Positions 39,651-50,077 of a stretch of DNA of 56,989 nucleotides are shown here, piece by piece (position 1 is the first letter of the stretch; each line of letters begins with the position of its first letter). The translations under genes were made by a program, and so were the position numbers. The DNA lies in the NCBI RefSeq assembly GCF_019247615.1, contig NZ_JAFBAT010000139.1, positions 1 through 56,989 on the forward strand, written 5' to 3'. Origin of the DNA: Mycobacterium sp. Lineage in GTDB: Bacteria; Actinomycetota; Actinomycetes; Mycobacteriales; Mycobacteriaceae. The notes beneath the pieces were generated by a model that saw only the letters and a list, made by a program, of their open reading frames with translations, did not search any database and was not told where the DNA came from.

Positions 39651-39710
39651 GTGATCAGTATCCGAAAAGCCGACCCCGTGAATGCCCCGGAAATCCCGTC
39701 TCTCCTATGA
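39651..39710 (+). pseudogene. 5' remnant of a GNAT N-acetyltransferase (19 codons, then stop)
   Basis: AAGGA SD 6 nt upstream of GTG; VISIRKADPVNAPEIPSLL* resembles a GNAT N-terminus (IRxADxxDAxxIxxLL). Confidence 0.4.
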
Positions 39711-39969
39711 CCCGAGGATTGCGCGGTTGACAATGCACGCATTGGTCGCCGGAGCCCTGAACAACTGGCCTGCCCAAACGACCACCGCAGGGGCCTTGCC
39801 ACTCGCGCCCGGGGCAACCGCTGCCGCCCACCGGAATCACGTCACCAACCCCGTGGTATGGGATAAGCCACCGCCGCCTCCGGGCCGCGCCGCCGGGTCT
39901 CATCAACAAAAGACAACCGCCAGCAAATTCCCGGAATTTTCTGCCCATATGCGTGATTTAACGCAATAG

Positions 39970-39990
39970 TTAGCTTCAGCGTGAAGCTAA
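39970..39990. promoter_or_regulatory. 21-bp palindrome upstream of stf0-cysD-cysNC
   Basis: TTAGCTTCA-GCG-TGAAGCTAA, perfect 9-bp arms. Confidence 0.65.
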
Positions 39991-40033
39991 TCCGGTGCCT
40001 TGCAGCCGATTTGCCACCGGTTACCATTTCTTG

Positions 40034-40837
40034 GTGACAGCGAGTCCGTCGTCATACTTGGTGCTGGCTTCCCAGCGCAGCGGGAGCACGCTGCTGGTGG
40101 AATCGCTGCGCGCGACCGGGGTCGCCGGCGAGCCGCAGGAATTCTTCCAATACCTGCCGACCACGAGCCAGGCCCCGCAGCCTCGGGAGTGGTTCGCCGG
40201 GGTCGAGGACGAGTCGATCCTGCGTCTGCTCGACCCGTTGGACGCCGGTACGCCCGACCTCGCGCCGGCCGAGGTTTGGCGAGACTACATCCGCACCAGT
40301 GGGAGGACCCCGAACGGCGTGTGGGGCGGCAAGCTGATGTGGAACCAGGCGCCGCTATTGGTAAACCGCGCAAAAGACTTGCCGGATCGCTCCGGAGAGG
40401 GTCTGTTGGCCGCGATCCGCGACGTCATCGGCGAGGAACCGCTGTTCGTCTACGTCTACCGGCCCGACGTGGTGTCGCAGGCGGTGTCGTTCTGGCGCGC
40501 CGTCCAGACGCAGGTGTGGCGGGGCAGGCCCGATCCGATCCGCGATGCGCGCGCCACTTATCACGCCGGTGCGATCGCGCACGTGGTCACCATGCTGCGC
40601 GCCCAGGAAAAGGGCTGGCGCACGTGGTTTGCCGAAGAACAAGTAAAGCCCATGGAGATCGCATATCCGGTGCTGTGGCGCAATCTGACTCAGGTGGTGG
40701 CCACCATCCTCGAGCAACTTGGCCTCGATCCGCGACTGGCGCCCGACCCGGTGACGGAGCGCCAGGCCGACCAACGCTCAGACGAGTGGGTGGACCGCTA
40801 CCGCGCCGACGCGCAGAGGGAGGGGCTGCCGACATGA
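40034..40837 (+). CDS. stf0: Trehalose 2-sulfotransferase Stf0
   Basis: [38 protein letters not shown]...[24 protein letters not shown], nearly identical to recalled mycobacterial Stf0. Confidence 0.95.
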   Translation: MTASPSSYLVLASQRSGSTLLVESLRATGVAGEPQEFFQYLPTTSQAPQPREWFAGVEDESILRLLDPLDAGTPDLAPAEVWRDYIRTSGRTPNGVWGGKLMWNQAPLLVNRAKDLPDRSGEGLLAAIRDVIGEEPLFVYVYRPDVVSQAVSFWRAVQTQVWRGRPDPIRDARATYHAGAIAHVVTMLRAQEKGWRTWFAEEQVKPMEIAYPVLWRNLTQVVATILEQLGLDPRLAPDPVTERQADQRSDEWVDRYRADAQREGLPT

Positions 40838-41760
40838 CCGCGCCCACTGACCTTTCACAGACGCGACGCGTCGACGAATTGCGGCTGCTGGAGGCAGAAG
40901 CGGTGCACGTCATCCGCGAGGTCGTCGCCGAGCTGGCGCGGCCCGTGCTGCTGTTTTCGGCGGGCAAGGACTCGATCGTCCTACTTCGCTTGGCGGAGAA
41001 GGCCTTTCGGCCACTGCCGCTGCCGTTTCCCGTCATGCACGTCGACACCGGCCACAACTTCCCGGAGGTGATCGAATTCCGCGATCGCCGGGTCACCGGC
41101 CACGGGCACAGGCTGATTGTCGCCTCGGTGCAGGAATCCATCGACAACGGCCGCGTGCCCGACCCGGGTCCGGGCGCCTCGCGCAATCGAGCGCAGACCC
41201 GCACGCTGCTCGACGCGCTGGAGGCCGGCGGCTTCGACGCGGCCTTCGGCGGCGCCCGCCGCGACGAGGAACGCGCCCGCGCCAAGGAACGCATCCTGAG
41301 CTTCCGCGACGAGTTCGGCCAATGGGATCCGCGCGCGCAGCGCCCCGAGCCGTGGTCGCTCTACAACGGACGGATCAAAAAGGGCGAACAGGTGCGGGTC
41401 TTCCCGCTGAGCAACTGGACAGAGCTCGACGTGTGGCGCTACCTCGAACTGGAAGACCTTGAAATACCATCGATTTACTATGCCCACGAGCGCGAGGTAT
41501 TCGAGCGCGATGGAATCCTGCTGGCCGTGTCGGAGTACGCGGCGCCGCGCAACGGCGAAAGCTCCGCCGTGGAATGGGTGCGATACCGCACCGTCGGCGA
41601 CCTGACCATCACCGGCGCCGTGCGCTCCCACGCCACCGACATCACCCGGGTCATCGAGGAGATCTCCGCGGCCACGGTCTCCGAGCGCGGTGAGACCCGC
41701 GCCGACGACCGCACGTCCGCCGCCGCGATGGAAGACCGCAAGCGCGAGGGCTACTTCTGA
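40834..41760 (+). CDS. cysD: Sulfate adenylyltransferase subunit 2
   Basis: [22 protein letters not shown] (PP-loop), [10 protein letters not shown]. Confidence 0.97.
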   Translation: MTAPTDLSQTRRVDELRLLEAEAVHVIREVVAELARPVLLFSAGKDSIVLLRLAEKAFRPLPLPFPVMHVDTGHNFPEVIEFRDRRVTGHGHRLIVASVQESIDNGRVPDPGPGASRNRAQTRTLLDALEAGGFDAAFGGARRDEERARAKERILSFRDEFGQWDPRAQRPEPWSLYNGRIKKGEQVRVFPLSNWTELDVWRYLELEDLEIPSIYYAHEREVFERDGILLAVSEYAAPRNGESSAVEWVRYRTVGDLTITGAVRSHATDITRVIEEISAATVSERGETRADDRTSAAAMEDRKREGYF

Positions 41761-43643
41761 TGACCCGCAACGGAATTACCCGCCAACTGCTACGCATCAC
41801 CACCGCCGGTTCGGTGGACGACGGCAAGAGCACCCTGATCGGTCGACTGCTACACGACACCGACAGCCTGCCGCTGGACCACCTGGAAGCCGTCACCGAC
41901 GAAGAGGGCGTCGCGGACCTGGCGGCGCTGTCGGACGGCCTGCGCGCCGAACGCGAACAGGGCATCACCATTGACTTTGCTTACCGCTCCTCTTCCACCG
42001 AGAGCCGCAGTTACATCCTCGCCGACACGCCGGGCCACGAACGCTACACCCGCAACATGTTCACCGGCGCCTCCAACGCGCACGTGGCCATCCTGCTGGT
42101 CGACGCGCGCGCCGGCGTCCTGCGGCAGACCCGCAGGCACGCCCGCATCGCAAAGCTGTTGTGCATCAAGCACTTTGTTGCGACCGTCAACAAGATCGAC
42201 CTGATTGACTTCGACCAGGCCAGGTTCGCCGAAGTTGAAACCCAGCTGCGACAGTTGGCCGAACGCCTAAGCATCGACATCTCGGTAATTCCCATCGCCG
42301 CCAAGCACGGCGACAACGTCGTGCACCGCTCGGAGCGCACACCGTGGTACGGCGGGCCGACGCTGCTGCAATATCTGGAAGGGGTGGAACTCGCCGCGCC
42401 GCAGGCGGAGTCCTATCGCCTGCGCTTGCCGGTGCAGTGGGTGTCACGGCCCACCGCCGACGTCCGTCGCCGCTACACGGGGCGGCTGGCGGCGGGAACG
42501 CTGAGCGTCGGCGACCCGGTGGTCTCGCTACCCGCCGGCACCCGATCGACCGTGACGGCGCTGGACACCCTCGATGACGACCGCGCGATAGCCGTTGCGC
42601 CGCTTTCGATTTCGATCGAGCTGGCCGACGACATCGATGTCGGCCGCGGCGACATGCTCGTCAGCGGTACCGACGACGCGGTTCTGCCCGTGCCCGCGCG
42701 CGAACTCGACGCGACCGTGTGCTGGTTCGTGGACTCACCGCTGCGGGCGGGCGACCGGCTCGCGCTCAAGCAAACCACCAAGACGGTCCGGGCGACCGTG
42801 CAGGAGTTGCACTCGCGCCTGGATCCGGAGACGCTCGACGAGCTGGACGGCCCGGTTGAATTGGCGCTCAACGACATCGGCACCGTGACGCTCCGAACCA
42901 GCTCGGTCGTCATCGCGGACAGCTACGCCGACAACCGGGACAGCGGCGCGTTCATCCTGATCGATGAGACCACCAACGACACCGTCGGCGCCGGCACCAT
43001 CATCGAGGCGCGGGAGGTCAAGCCGGGCACCCATCCGCGCACCGACATCCGCTGGCACCCCTCGGCACTGGACCGTGGCCACCGATGGCGGACCACCGGA
43101 CAGGCGGGCGCGACGATCTGGTTCACCGGCCTGCCGGCATCCGGCAAGTCGACCATCGCGGTCGCCGTGGAGCGAGCGCTCGTCGAATCGGGCCGGGTGG
43201 CCTACCTGCTCGACGGCGACAACCTTCGTCACGGCCTGTCGGACGACCTGGGTTTCTCCCCCGGCGACCGCACGGAAAACATCAGGAGGGTCGGTCATCT
43301 GACCCGTCTGTTGGCGGACGCGGGGGTGGTCGCGCTGGCGTCACTCGTGTCGCCGCTCAAGTCCGACCGCGAGACCGCGCGCGCCCTCAACGACGCCGCC
43401 AAACTGCCCTTCATCGAAGTGCATGTCGCCACCCCGCGGGCGGAATGCGAAAAGCGGGACCCCAAGGGTCTCTACGCGCGCGCCCGCCGTGGCGAGCTCA
43501 CCGGGCTGACCGGGGTCGACGCGCCCTACGAGCCGCCCGATAATCCCGACCTGGTACTCGACACCACCGAGGCCAATATCGACGACCTCGCCGCACGGGT
43601 CATCGATCTCCTCAACGAACGCAGCCCACGACCGCAGCCCTAG
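41760..43643 (+). CDS. cysN: Bifunctional sulfate adenylyltransferase subunit 1 / adenylylsulfate kinase
   Basis: N-terminal GTPase GSVDDGKSTLIGRLLHDT, DTPGHERYTRNM; C-terminal APS kinase WFTGLPASGKSTIAVAVERAL. Confidence 0.97.
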   Translation: MTRNGITRQLLRITTAGSVDDGKSTLIGRLLHDTDSLPLDHLEAVTDEEGVADLAALSDGLRAEREQGITIDFAYRSSSTESRSYILADTPGHERYTRNMFTGASNAHVAILLVDARAGVLRQTRRHARIAKLLCIKHFVATVNKIDLIDFDQARFAEVETQLRQLAERLSIDISVIPIAAKHGDNVVHRSERTPWYGGPTLLQYLEGVELAAPQAESYRLRLPVQWVSRPTADVRRRYTGRLAAGTLSVGDPVVSLPAGTRSTVTALDTLDDDRAIAVAPLSISIELADDIDVGRGDMLVSGTDDAVLPVPARELDATVCWFVDSPLRAGDRLALKQTTKTVRATVQELHSRLDPETLDELDGPVELALNDIGTVTLRTSSVVIADSYADNRDSGAFILIDETTNDTVGAGTIIEAREVKPGTHPRTDIRWHPSALDRGHRWRTTGQAGATIWFTGLPASGKSTIAVAVERALVESGRVAYLLDGDNLRHGLSDDLGFSPGDRTENIRRVGHLTRLLADAGVVALASLVSPLKSDRETARALNDAAKLPFIEVHVATPRAECEKRDPKGLYARARRGELTGLTGVDAPYEPPDNPDLVLDTTEANIDDLAARVIDLLNERSPRPQP

Positions 43644-43724
43644 GGTGACTGTCCCGCAAACTCGCGAGCGTCCCTTCAGCATTTGGGCAGTGGCGGCAAA
43701 GCAACTGACGGTACCCTTGGCCGC

Positions 43725-45470
43725 ATGCAGAATCCGTCCGTCTTGTCTTTGCTGCGCGAACGCGCTGGCCTGCAGCCCGACGACCCGGCATTCGCGTTCA
43801 CCGACTATGACCACGACTGGGCGGGCGTCCGGGAGATCCTGACCTGGGCGCAGCTGTACCGGCGCACCCTGAACCTCGCGCAGCAGGTGGGACAGCACGG
43901 CGCGGTCGGCGACAGGGCCCTGATCCTGGCCCCGCAGGGGCTCGCCTACATCGTCGCCTTCCTCGGTGCCATGCAGGCGGGTTTCATCGCCGTCCCGCTG
44001 TCGGTCCCGCAGCCGGGCGCGCACGACGAACGGGTGAGCGCTGTCCTCGAGGACACCTCTCCTTCGGTGATCCTGACCACATCTGCGGTCGCGGGAACGG
44101 TCGCCGAGTACGTCGGGCGACCGGAAACGGGGGGTCCCGTCCCGACAATCGTCGAGGTCGACGCCCTGGACCTCGACGCCAAAGGTCCATCGAGCGGTCG
44201 GCTGCGTGAGGCGCCGACAACGGCGTACCTGCAGTACACCTCGGGCTCGACACGCCTGCCGGCCGGGGTCATGATCAGCCACCGAAACCTGCTGGTCAAT
44301 TTCCAGCAGCTGATGGCGGACTACTTCGCGTCCACCAACGGCGTGGCGCCCAGCGACCTGACGATCGTGTCGTGGCTGCCGTTCTACCACGACATGGGCC
44401 TGGTTCTCGGCGTCGTCGCACCCATCCTGGGCGGCTGGCGCGGTGAGCTCACCAGCCCCGTCGCGTTCTTGCAGCGTCCGGCACGCTGGGTCCAGGCGAT
44501 GGCCACCGCCAGCCACCCGTTCTCGGCGGCGCCCAACTTCGCCTTCGACCTGGCCGTACGAAAGACCACGGACGCCGACATGGACGGGCTCGACCTCGGG
44601 GACTGCCAGGGCATCATCAGCGGCAGCGAACGAGTCCATCCCGCCACGCTGGACAGGTTCTGCAAGCGATTTGCTCCTTACAACTTCCCCGACCACGTGA
44701 TGCTTCCGTCCTACGGCATGGCGGAGGGAACCGTCTATGCCGCCTGCCGCCCCAAGGATGGCGGCGCCCCGGTGATCGCCCACTTCGAGCCCGAGAAGCT
44801 GTCCGAAGGCATCGCCGAACGGTGTGACGCACGCGCCGGCGCACCGTTGATCAGCTACGGCACGCCGAAATCGCCGATGCTGCGAATAGTGGATCCCGAT
44901 ACGTGCACCGAGTGCCCGGAGGGGACCGTCGGTGAGATCTGGATGCACGGCGAAAACGTCGCCGAGGGCTACTGGCGCAAGCCGGAGGAAACTCAGCGCA
45001 CCTTCGGCGGAATGCTCGTCGACCCCTCCCCCGAAACACCCGAGGGACCGTGGCTGCGAACCGGTGACCTCGGGTTCGTGTCGGAGAAAGAAATGTTCAT
45101 CGTCGGGCGCATGAAGGATTTGCTGATCGTCTACGGGCGCAACCACTATCCCGAGGACATCGAGTCGACCGTTCAGGAGATCAGCGGGGGTCGGGTCGCG
45201 GCGATCTCGGTTCCCGCCGGTGAGACCGAGAAGTTGGTCATCATCATCGAAATCAAGAAGCGCGGCGACTCCGAGGAGGAAGCGCTGCAGAAGCTCAATG
45301 CAGTCAAGAGCGATGTCACCGCGGCGATGTCCACGTCGCACGGCCTCAAGGTCGCCGACCTCGTATTGGTAGCGCCCGGATCGCTTCCCACCACGACGAG
45401 CGGCAAGATCCGGCGATCCGCGTGCGTGGAGCAGTACCGCCGCCAGCAGTTCAGCCGGCTGGACGCCTAG
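43725..45470 (+). CDS. Fatty-acyl-AMP ligase (FadD21-like FAAL)
   Basis: [34 protein letters not shown]...[23 protein letters not shown]...[14 protein letters not shown]...[14 protein letters not shown]. Confidence 0.93.
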   Translation: MQNPSVLSLLRERAGLQPDDPAFAFTDYDHDWAGVREILTWAQLYRRTLNLAQQVGQHGAVGDRALILAPQGLAYIVAFLGAMQAGFIAVPLSVPQPGAHDERVSAVLEDTSPSVILTTSAVAGTVAEYVGRPETGGPVPTIVEVDALDLDAKGPSSGRLREAPTTAYLQYTSGSTRLPAGVMISHRNLLVNFQQLMADYFASTNGVAPSDLTIVSWLPFYHDMGLVLGVVAPILGGWRGELTSPVAFLQRPARWVQAMATASHPFSAAPNFAFDLAVRKTTDADMDGLDLGDCQGIISGSERVHPATLDRFCKRFAPYNFPDHVMLPSYGMAEGTVYAACRPKDGGAPVIAHFEPEKLSEGIAERCDARAGAPLISYGTPKSPMLRIVDPDTCTECPEGTVGEIWMHGENVAEGYWRKPEETQRTFGGMLVDPSPETPEGPWLRTGDLGFVSEKEMFIVGRMKDLLIVYGRNHYPEDIESTVQEISGGRVAAISVPAGETEKLVIIIEIKKRGDSEEEALQKLNAVKSDVTAAMSTSHGLKVADLVLVAPGSLPTTTSGKIRRSACVEQYRRQQFSRLDA

Positions 45471-45505
45471 GTAGTACACCTGGGCGGGCAACCCGACACG
45501 TTTGG

Positions 45506-47839
45506 CTACCGCACGTCCTTGGCGGGGTCCTCGACCACCTGGTACGTCGGGTCGATCATCGACATCGGCCGGTGGCCGCTCTGCTTGGGCTTGCCGGTGA
45601 TCCGCAGGACCTGGCCGGGTTGGATGTCGGCTCCACCATGTCCGGGGCGGAAGGTGACGTTGATCTCTCCCGTGTCGTCGCCCAAGACCATCCACCGCAG
45701 CGTGCGCCCTCTTTTGGTGATGTCCTCGACTTGATTGACCCGTCCCTCGATGGTGGCGCGCAGGCCCGGGATCAGACCGGCCACCGTGATCACCGACGGC
45801 GGCCGCTCGGGATGTTCGTAGGCCGCGACTTCGCGATCCTCCTCCTGCGAGATCCAGGCTTCGACCTTGTCGAGTCCGCGTGCAACCCGGTGCTCGAAAT
45901 CGTCCGGGAACGCCTCCTTGACCCGCGACTCCACGTCGTAGGGAACGATCGTCGCGGCGGCGTCGGGGATCAGGCTGACCGCCCGGGCGATCTTGTCCGC
46001 GGTGCGATCATGCAGCAGACGTCCCAACAGTGCGGAATAGGTTCGACGCGGCAACAGCACCGTCACGTTGGTGTTCTGATGTTCTCGGAGCGCCTTGGCG
46101 ACCAGCAGCTGCGCGGCCCGGTTGATCCGGCGATCCGGACAATCGACGATCCGCAGCCGGGTCTCGAGTTCATAGTGATCCCAACGGTTTCGCAACTGCG
46201 CGGCGTGGGCCGCGTCGACCATGAAATGCACCGCGATGAGTTCGTCGGCCCGCAGCCCCTTGCCGTACCGCAGCGCCTCGATGACCGCGAGGTCCACCGA
46301 GTTCACGAACACGAAGACTCGGTGCCGGGCGTACTTCACCAACTCGGGCCGGTCAGTCCGGAACATCTCGAGAATCGCTGCCTCGGCCCGATATTCGCGG
46401 TTTAACCGGATCAGCAGGAACACCAGCACGGGGAATACAACGACGACCAGCCACGCGCCCTCGGTGAACTTCGCCACCGCGAAGATCCCGACGACGATGG
46501 TCGAAAGAATTGCCGCGGACAGGTTGATCGCCAGCCGGCGCCGCCAGCCCGGCTCCCGCTGCGTCAAATGGTGTTTGGTCATCCCGTAGCCGGCCATCGA
46601 GAACCCGGTGAACACGCCGATCGCGTAGAACGGAACCAGCGCGTTGACCGAGCCGCCAGTCGCCAGCAGCAGCACGACCGACAGCGCGGTGAGCACGATG
46701 ATGCCGTTCGAAAAGACCAGCCGGTGACCGCGTTTCATCAGCTGCCGCGGTAGGAAGCGGTCTTCGGCAACAAAGCTTGCCAGCGCGGGGAATCCGTTGA
46801 AACTGGTGTTGGCGCCGGTGAACAAGATGGCGGCCGTCGACGTCTGGACCAGGATATACATGATATTTCCGACTGTCCCGTTGCCGAAGACCGCCCGCGC
46901 AACCTGCGACAGCACCGAGGGATATCCCGCGACATACGGCGGAGCGTGGGTGACGAACGTCAGATAGGCGACACCGGCCAGCAGGAAGCCGAGGATGCCG
47001 GCCATGATCGTGAGTACGCGTCGGGCGTTGCGGCCCTGGGGTTTACGGAACACGTTGACCGTATTGGAGATCGCCTCGACGCCCGTCAGCGATGAACCGC
47101 CGTTGGCGAACGAGCGCAGCAACACCAGGATGGTCGCCCCCATCACCAAGCCGTCGCCCTGATGAACGGGAACCGCTCCCGCGATGTGCTCCGCATCGTA
47201 CGTCGGTAACTGCCAAAATATTTCGCGGATGACACCGGTCACGATCGTCAAGGTGATCATCGCGACGAAAAAGTAGGTTGGTGCGGCGAATTGCATGCCC
47301 GCTTCCTTCAGCCCCCGCAGGTTCAGGTAGCAGATGAGAAGCACCACGCCGACGGTGATCGCCAGGCTGTAGGGTCCCAGCGACGGGATCGCCGACGCCA
47401 CCGCGACCGTCCCGGCCGCCGCCTGCACGGCAACGGTGACCACATAGTCGATCAACAGCGCGGCGGCGGCGACTTGCGCCACGCGGGGCCCGAAGTTCTC
47501 CCGCGCCACAATGTAGGAGCCGCCCGCACGGGTGTAGGCCATGACGACCTGGCGGTACGACGCGGCCACCAACACGAGGATGACCAAGATTGCGGCGTTG
47601 ATCGGCAGCAACAACGCAAACGCCGCGAGCCCGGCATTGGGCAGCAGTTCGATCAGGATCTGCTCAGTGCCGTAGGCGGTGGACGAGATCGCATCCGGCG
47701 ACAGCGCGCCCAGCGCAATCGGATTGGACAGTTTCTCGGATGACAGATTCTCGGTGATCAGCGGCTTTCCCAAAAATATCCGCTTGGCTATGTCCCCAAT
47801 GGAGGTTGGGATCGGTCGTTTGTCCGCCGCACTCGTCAC
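45506..47839 (-). CDS. APC-superfamily permease (KimA-like) with C-terminal OB-fold-like domain
   Basis: SNPIALGALSPDAISSTAYGTEQIL..., 12-TM core; C-terminus EGRVNQVEDITKRGRTLRWMVLGDDTGEINVTFRPGHGGADIQPGQVLRITGK. Confidence 0.88.
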   Translation of the reverse strand: MTSAADKRPIPTSIGDIAKRIFLGKPLITENLSSEKLSNPIALGALSPDAISSTAYGTEQILIELLPNAGLAAFALLLPINAAILVILVLVAASYRQVVMAYTRAGGSYIVARENFGPRVAQVAAAALLIDYVVTVAVQAAAGTVAVASAIPSLGPYSLAITVGVVLLICYLNLRGLKEAGMQFAAPTYFFVAMITLTIVTGVIREIFWQLPTYDAEHIAGAVPVHQGDGLVMGATILVLLRSFANGGSSLTGVEAISNTVNVFRKPQGRNARRVLTIMAGILGFLLAGVAYLTFVTHAPPYVAGYPSVLSQVARAVFGNGTVGNIMYILVQTSTAAILFTGANTSFNGFPALASFVAEDRFLPRQLMKRGHRLVFSNGIIVLTALSVVLLLATGGSVNALVPFYAIGVFTGFSMAGYGMTKHHLTQREPGWRRRLAINLSAAILSTIVVGIFAVAKFTEGAWLVVVVFPVLVFLLIRLNREYRAEAAILEMFRTDRPELVKYARHRVFVFVNSVDLAVIEALRYGKGLRADELIAVHFMVDAAHAAQLRNRWDHYELETRLRIVDCPDRRINRAAQLLVAKALREHQNTNVTVLLPRRTYSALLGRLLHDRTADKIARAVSLIPDAAATIVPYDVESRVKEAFPDDFEHRVARGLDKVEAWISQEEDREVAAYEHPERPPSVITVAGLIPGLRATIEGRVNQVEDITKRGRTLRWMVLGDDTGEINVTFRPGHGGADIQPGQVLRITGKPKQSGHRPMSMIDPTYQVVEDPAKDVR

Positions 47840-47845
47840 GACAAC

Positions 47846-47873
47846 ATTCCTTACCCGAGATTCCTTACCCGAG
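47846..47873. repeat. Perfect 14-bp tandem duplication upstream of the permease
   Basis: ATTCCTTACCCGAG x2; on the minus strand each unit carries AAGGA. Confidence 0.85.
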
Positions 47874-47905
47874 AGTCCTGATCCGACATCGCACCGCCTA
47901 GGAAG

Positions 47906-49000
47906 CTAACTTAGCCTCCCGACCGCGGCGGCGACGCGTTCGTCGGTAGCGGTGAGCGCGATGCGCACATGCCGTCCACCTCCCGGCCCGTAGAAATCGC
48001 CGGGGGCTACCAGGATGCCGCGAGCCGCCAGCCAGGCGACGGTGTCCCGGGACGGCTCGCCGCGCGTAGCCCACAGGTAGAGGCCCGCCTCGGAGTGGTC
48101 AACGGTGAACCCCGCCGAGCGCAGCGCCGGCAACAGTGCGGCCCGCCGGGTCTCGTATCGTTCGCGCTGCAGGCGCTCGTGATCGTCGTCCTCCAGCGCG
48201 GCCACCATGGCGGCCTGGACCGGCGTCGGCACCATCATTCCGGCGTGTTTGCGCACCGCCAACAGCTCACCGACCAGAATCGGATCCCCGGCGACGAGGC
48301 CGGCCCGGTAGCCCGCGAGCGACGAGCTCTTCGACAGCGAGTGGATCGCGATCAGCCCGGTGTGGTCGCCGTCGCAGACCGCCGGATGCAGCAGCGACAG
48401 CGGTCCGGGAGGCTCGACCTCCCAACCCAAACCCAGATAACACTCATCGGACGCGACCAGCGCGCCCCGCTCACGCGCCCAGCCGACCACCTTCCGCAAG
48501 TGGTCGACGCCCAGGACGCGTCCGGTCGGATTGCTGGGCGAGTTCAAGTAGACCAACGCGGGGGTGCGCGGGCCGACCTGGGTCAGCGAATCCGCCCGCA
48601 GGACCTGCGCTCCGGCCAGGCGCGCCCCGACGTCATACGTCGGGTACGCCAGCTCCGGCACCACAACCAGGTCGGCAGCGCCCAGACCCAACAGCGTCGG
48701 CAGCCAGGCAATCAGTTCCTTGCTGCCGATCACCGGCAACACCGCCGCCTCGCTCAGCCCGGTGATTCCGAATCGGCGGTCCAACGCCGCCACCGCCGAT
48801 TCACGCAGGCGGGCGGTGCCGGCCGTCGTCGGATATCCGGATGCGGCACTGGCGGCCGCCAACGCCTTCTGGATCAGCGGTGCTACCGGATCGACCGGGG
48901 TGCCGACGGAAAGGTCGACGATTCCGTCGGGATGGCAGCAGGCCAGCGCCTTCGCGTCCGCCAAGGTGTCCCACGGAAACTCCGGCAGGGCAGCCGACAC
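47906..49000 (-). CDS. dapC: N-succinyldiaminopimelate aminotransferase
   Basis: FPWDTLADAKALA...YPTTAGTARLRES...LNSPSNPTGRVLGVDHLRKV...HSLSKSSSLAGYRAG. Confidence 0.96.
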   Translation of the reverse strand: MSAALPEFPWDTLADAKALACCHPDGIVDLSVGTPVDPVAPLIQKALAAASAASGYPTTAGTARLRESAVAALDRRFGITGLSEAAVLPVIGSKELIAWLPTLLGLGAADLVVVPELAYPTYDVGARLAGAQVLRADSLTQVGPRTPALVYLNSPSNPTGRVLGVDHLRKVVGWARERGALVASDECYLGLGWEVEPPGPLSLLHPAVCDGDHTGLIAIHSLSKSSSLAGYRAGLVAGDPILVGELLAVRKHAGMMVPTPVQAAMVAALEDDDHERLQRERYETRRAALLPALRSAGFTVDHSEAGLYLWATRGEPSRDTVAWLAARGILVAPGDFYGPGGGRHVRIALTATDERVAAAVGRLS

Positions 49001-49053
49001 TCTCCGCCTCGCCGGCTGCGCGCCACAGGCGGCCTCCTGCGGCACCGGGCCGC

Positions 49054-49380
49054 TCAGTCGCCTTCGCCCTGTGGCGGCAGGTCCTTGACCACTTGCGGGT
49101 CGTTCTCGGTCAGGCCGACCTTCGCCGCACCGCCGGGCGACCCCAGCTCAACGAAGAAGTCGGCGTTGATCTGGGTGTACTGGCTCCACTGCTCGGGCAC
49201 ATCGTCCTCGTAGTAGATCGCTTCGACCGGGCACACGGGCTCACAGGCTCCGCAGTCGACGCATTCATCGGGGTGGATGTAGAGCATCCGCGCGCCCTCA
49301 TAGATGCAGTCGACCGGGCACTCCTCGATGCATGCCTTGTCCTTGATGTCGACGCAGGGTTCGGCGATCGTGTACGTCAC
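49054..49380 (-). CDS. fdxC: Ferredoxin FdxC
   Basis: VTYTIAEPCVDIKDKACIEECPVDCIYEGARMLYIHPDECVDCGACEPVCPVEAIYYEDDVP. Confidence 0.97.
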   Translation of the reverse strand: MTYTIAEPCVDIKDKACIEECPVDCIYEGARMLYIHPDECVDCGACEPVCPVEAIYYEDDVPEQWSQYTQINADFFVELGSPGGAAKVGLTENDPQVVKDLPPQGEGD

Positions 49381-49725
49381 AGACGTCTCCTCCATGTACG
49401 GCCTGGTCTGATGTTCGGCTCGCCGCGGCGCTTCGGCCGCTCCCGACAAAGCTCTCGGTTACTGATACTAGACGTTGCACATACACGTCAACCAGTCGGC
49501 ACGCCGTCGGATACCGCTGGTCGCGCCATGGCCGGATTTCACCCAGAGCGAACTCTGCAAATAAGCGCTGACCTGCGCATAGTTACGATTAGTAATTCCT
49601 GTGCGATAACGGTATCGATAGAAGGATGTCCGCGGGGGCTGGTAGCCTCGTCCGGAGACGGCAACCGTTGGGCAGATGTCGTCGCCGTTTTCCAACGGTG
49701 CATTGAATGGGGAAGGTATCCACTG

Positions 49726-50061
49726 ATGGTGAGGCTGTCGTTGACCAAATTGGCCGCCGCGGTTGGCGCGGCGGCATGCGCGCTGATCGCCGGCTCCGCG
49801 ATCGCATCCGCTGACCCGCTGGATCCGGTCATCAACACGACGTGCAACTACGGGCAGGTCATGGCCGCGTTGAATGCGACCGACCCAGGGGCCGCCGCGC
49901 AATTTAACGCGTCGCCGATCGCGCAGTCGTACCTCCGGAGTTTTCTCGCCTCGCCGCCACCCAAGCGCGCGCAGATGGCCGCCCAGATCCAGGCCATGCC
50001 GCAGGCCGCCCCGTATTTCAACGATGTCCTAGCGGTCGCCAACAGCTGCAACAACTACTGA
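49726..50061 (+). CDS. Secreted hemophore-like/TB8.4 family protein (Rv1174c-like)
   Basis: Signal peptide ending ASA; DPVINTTCNYGQVMAALNATDPGAAAQFNASPIAQSYLRSFLASPPPKR...NSCNNY. Confidence 0.93.
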   Translation: MVRLSLTKLAAAVGAAACALIAGSAIASADPLDPVINTTCNYGQVMAALNATDPGAAAQFNASPIAQSYLRSFLASPPPKRAQMAAQIQAMPQAAPYFNDVLAVANSCNNY

Positions 50062-50077
50062 GCCGGGTCGCCCCGGT

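Noticed and set aside
43341-45695. 784-aa minus-strand ORF
   Set aside because: Antisense to the cysNC end and FAAL; no domain motifs.
47840-47905. c-di-AMP (ydaO-type) riboswitch upstream of the KimA-like permease
   Set aside because: Only about 66 bp to dapC and no room for the riboswitch fold; only the 14-bp duplication is seen.
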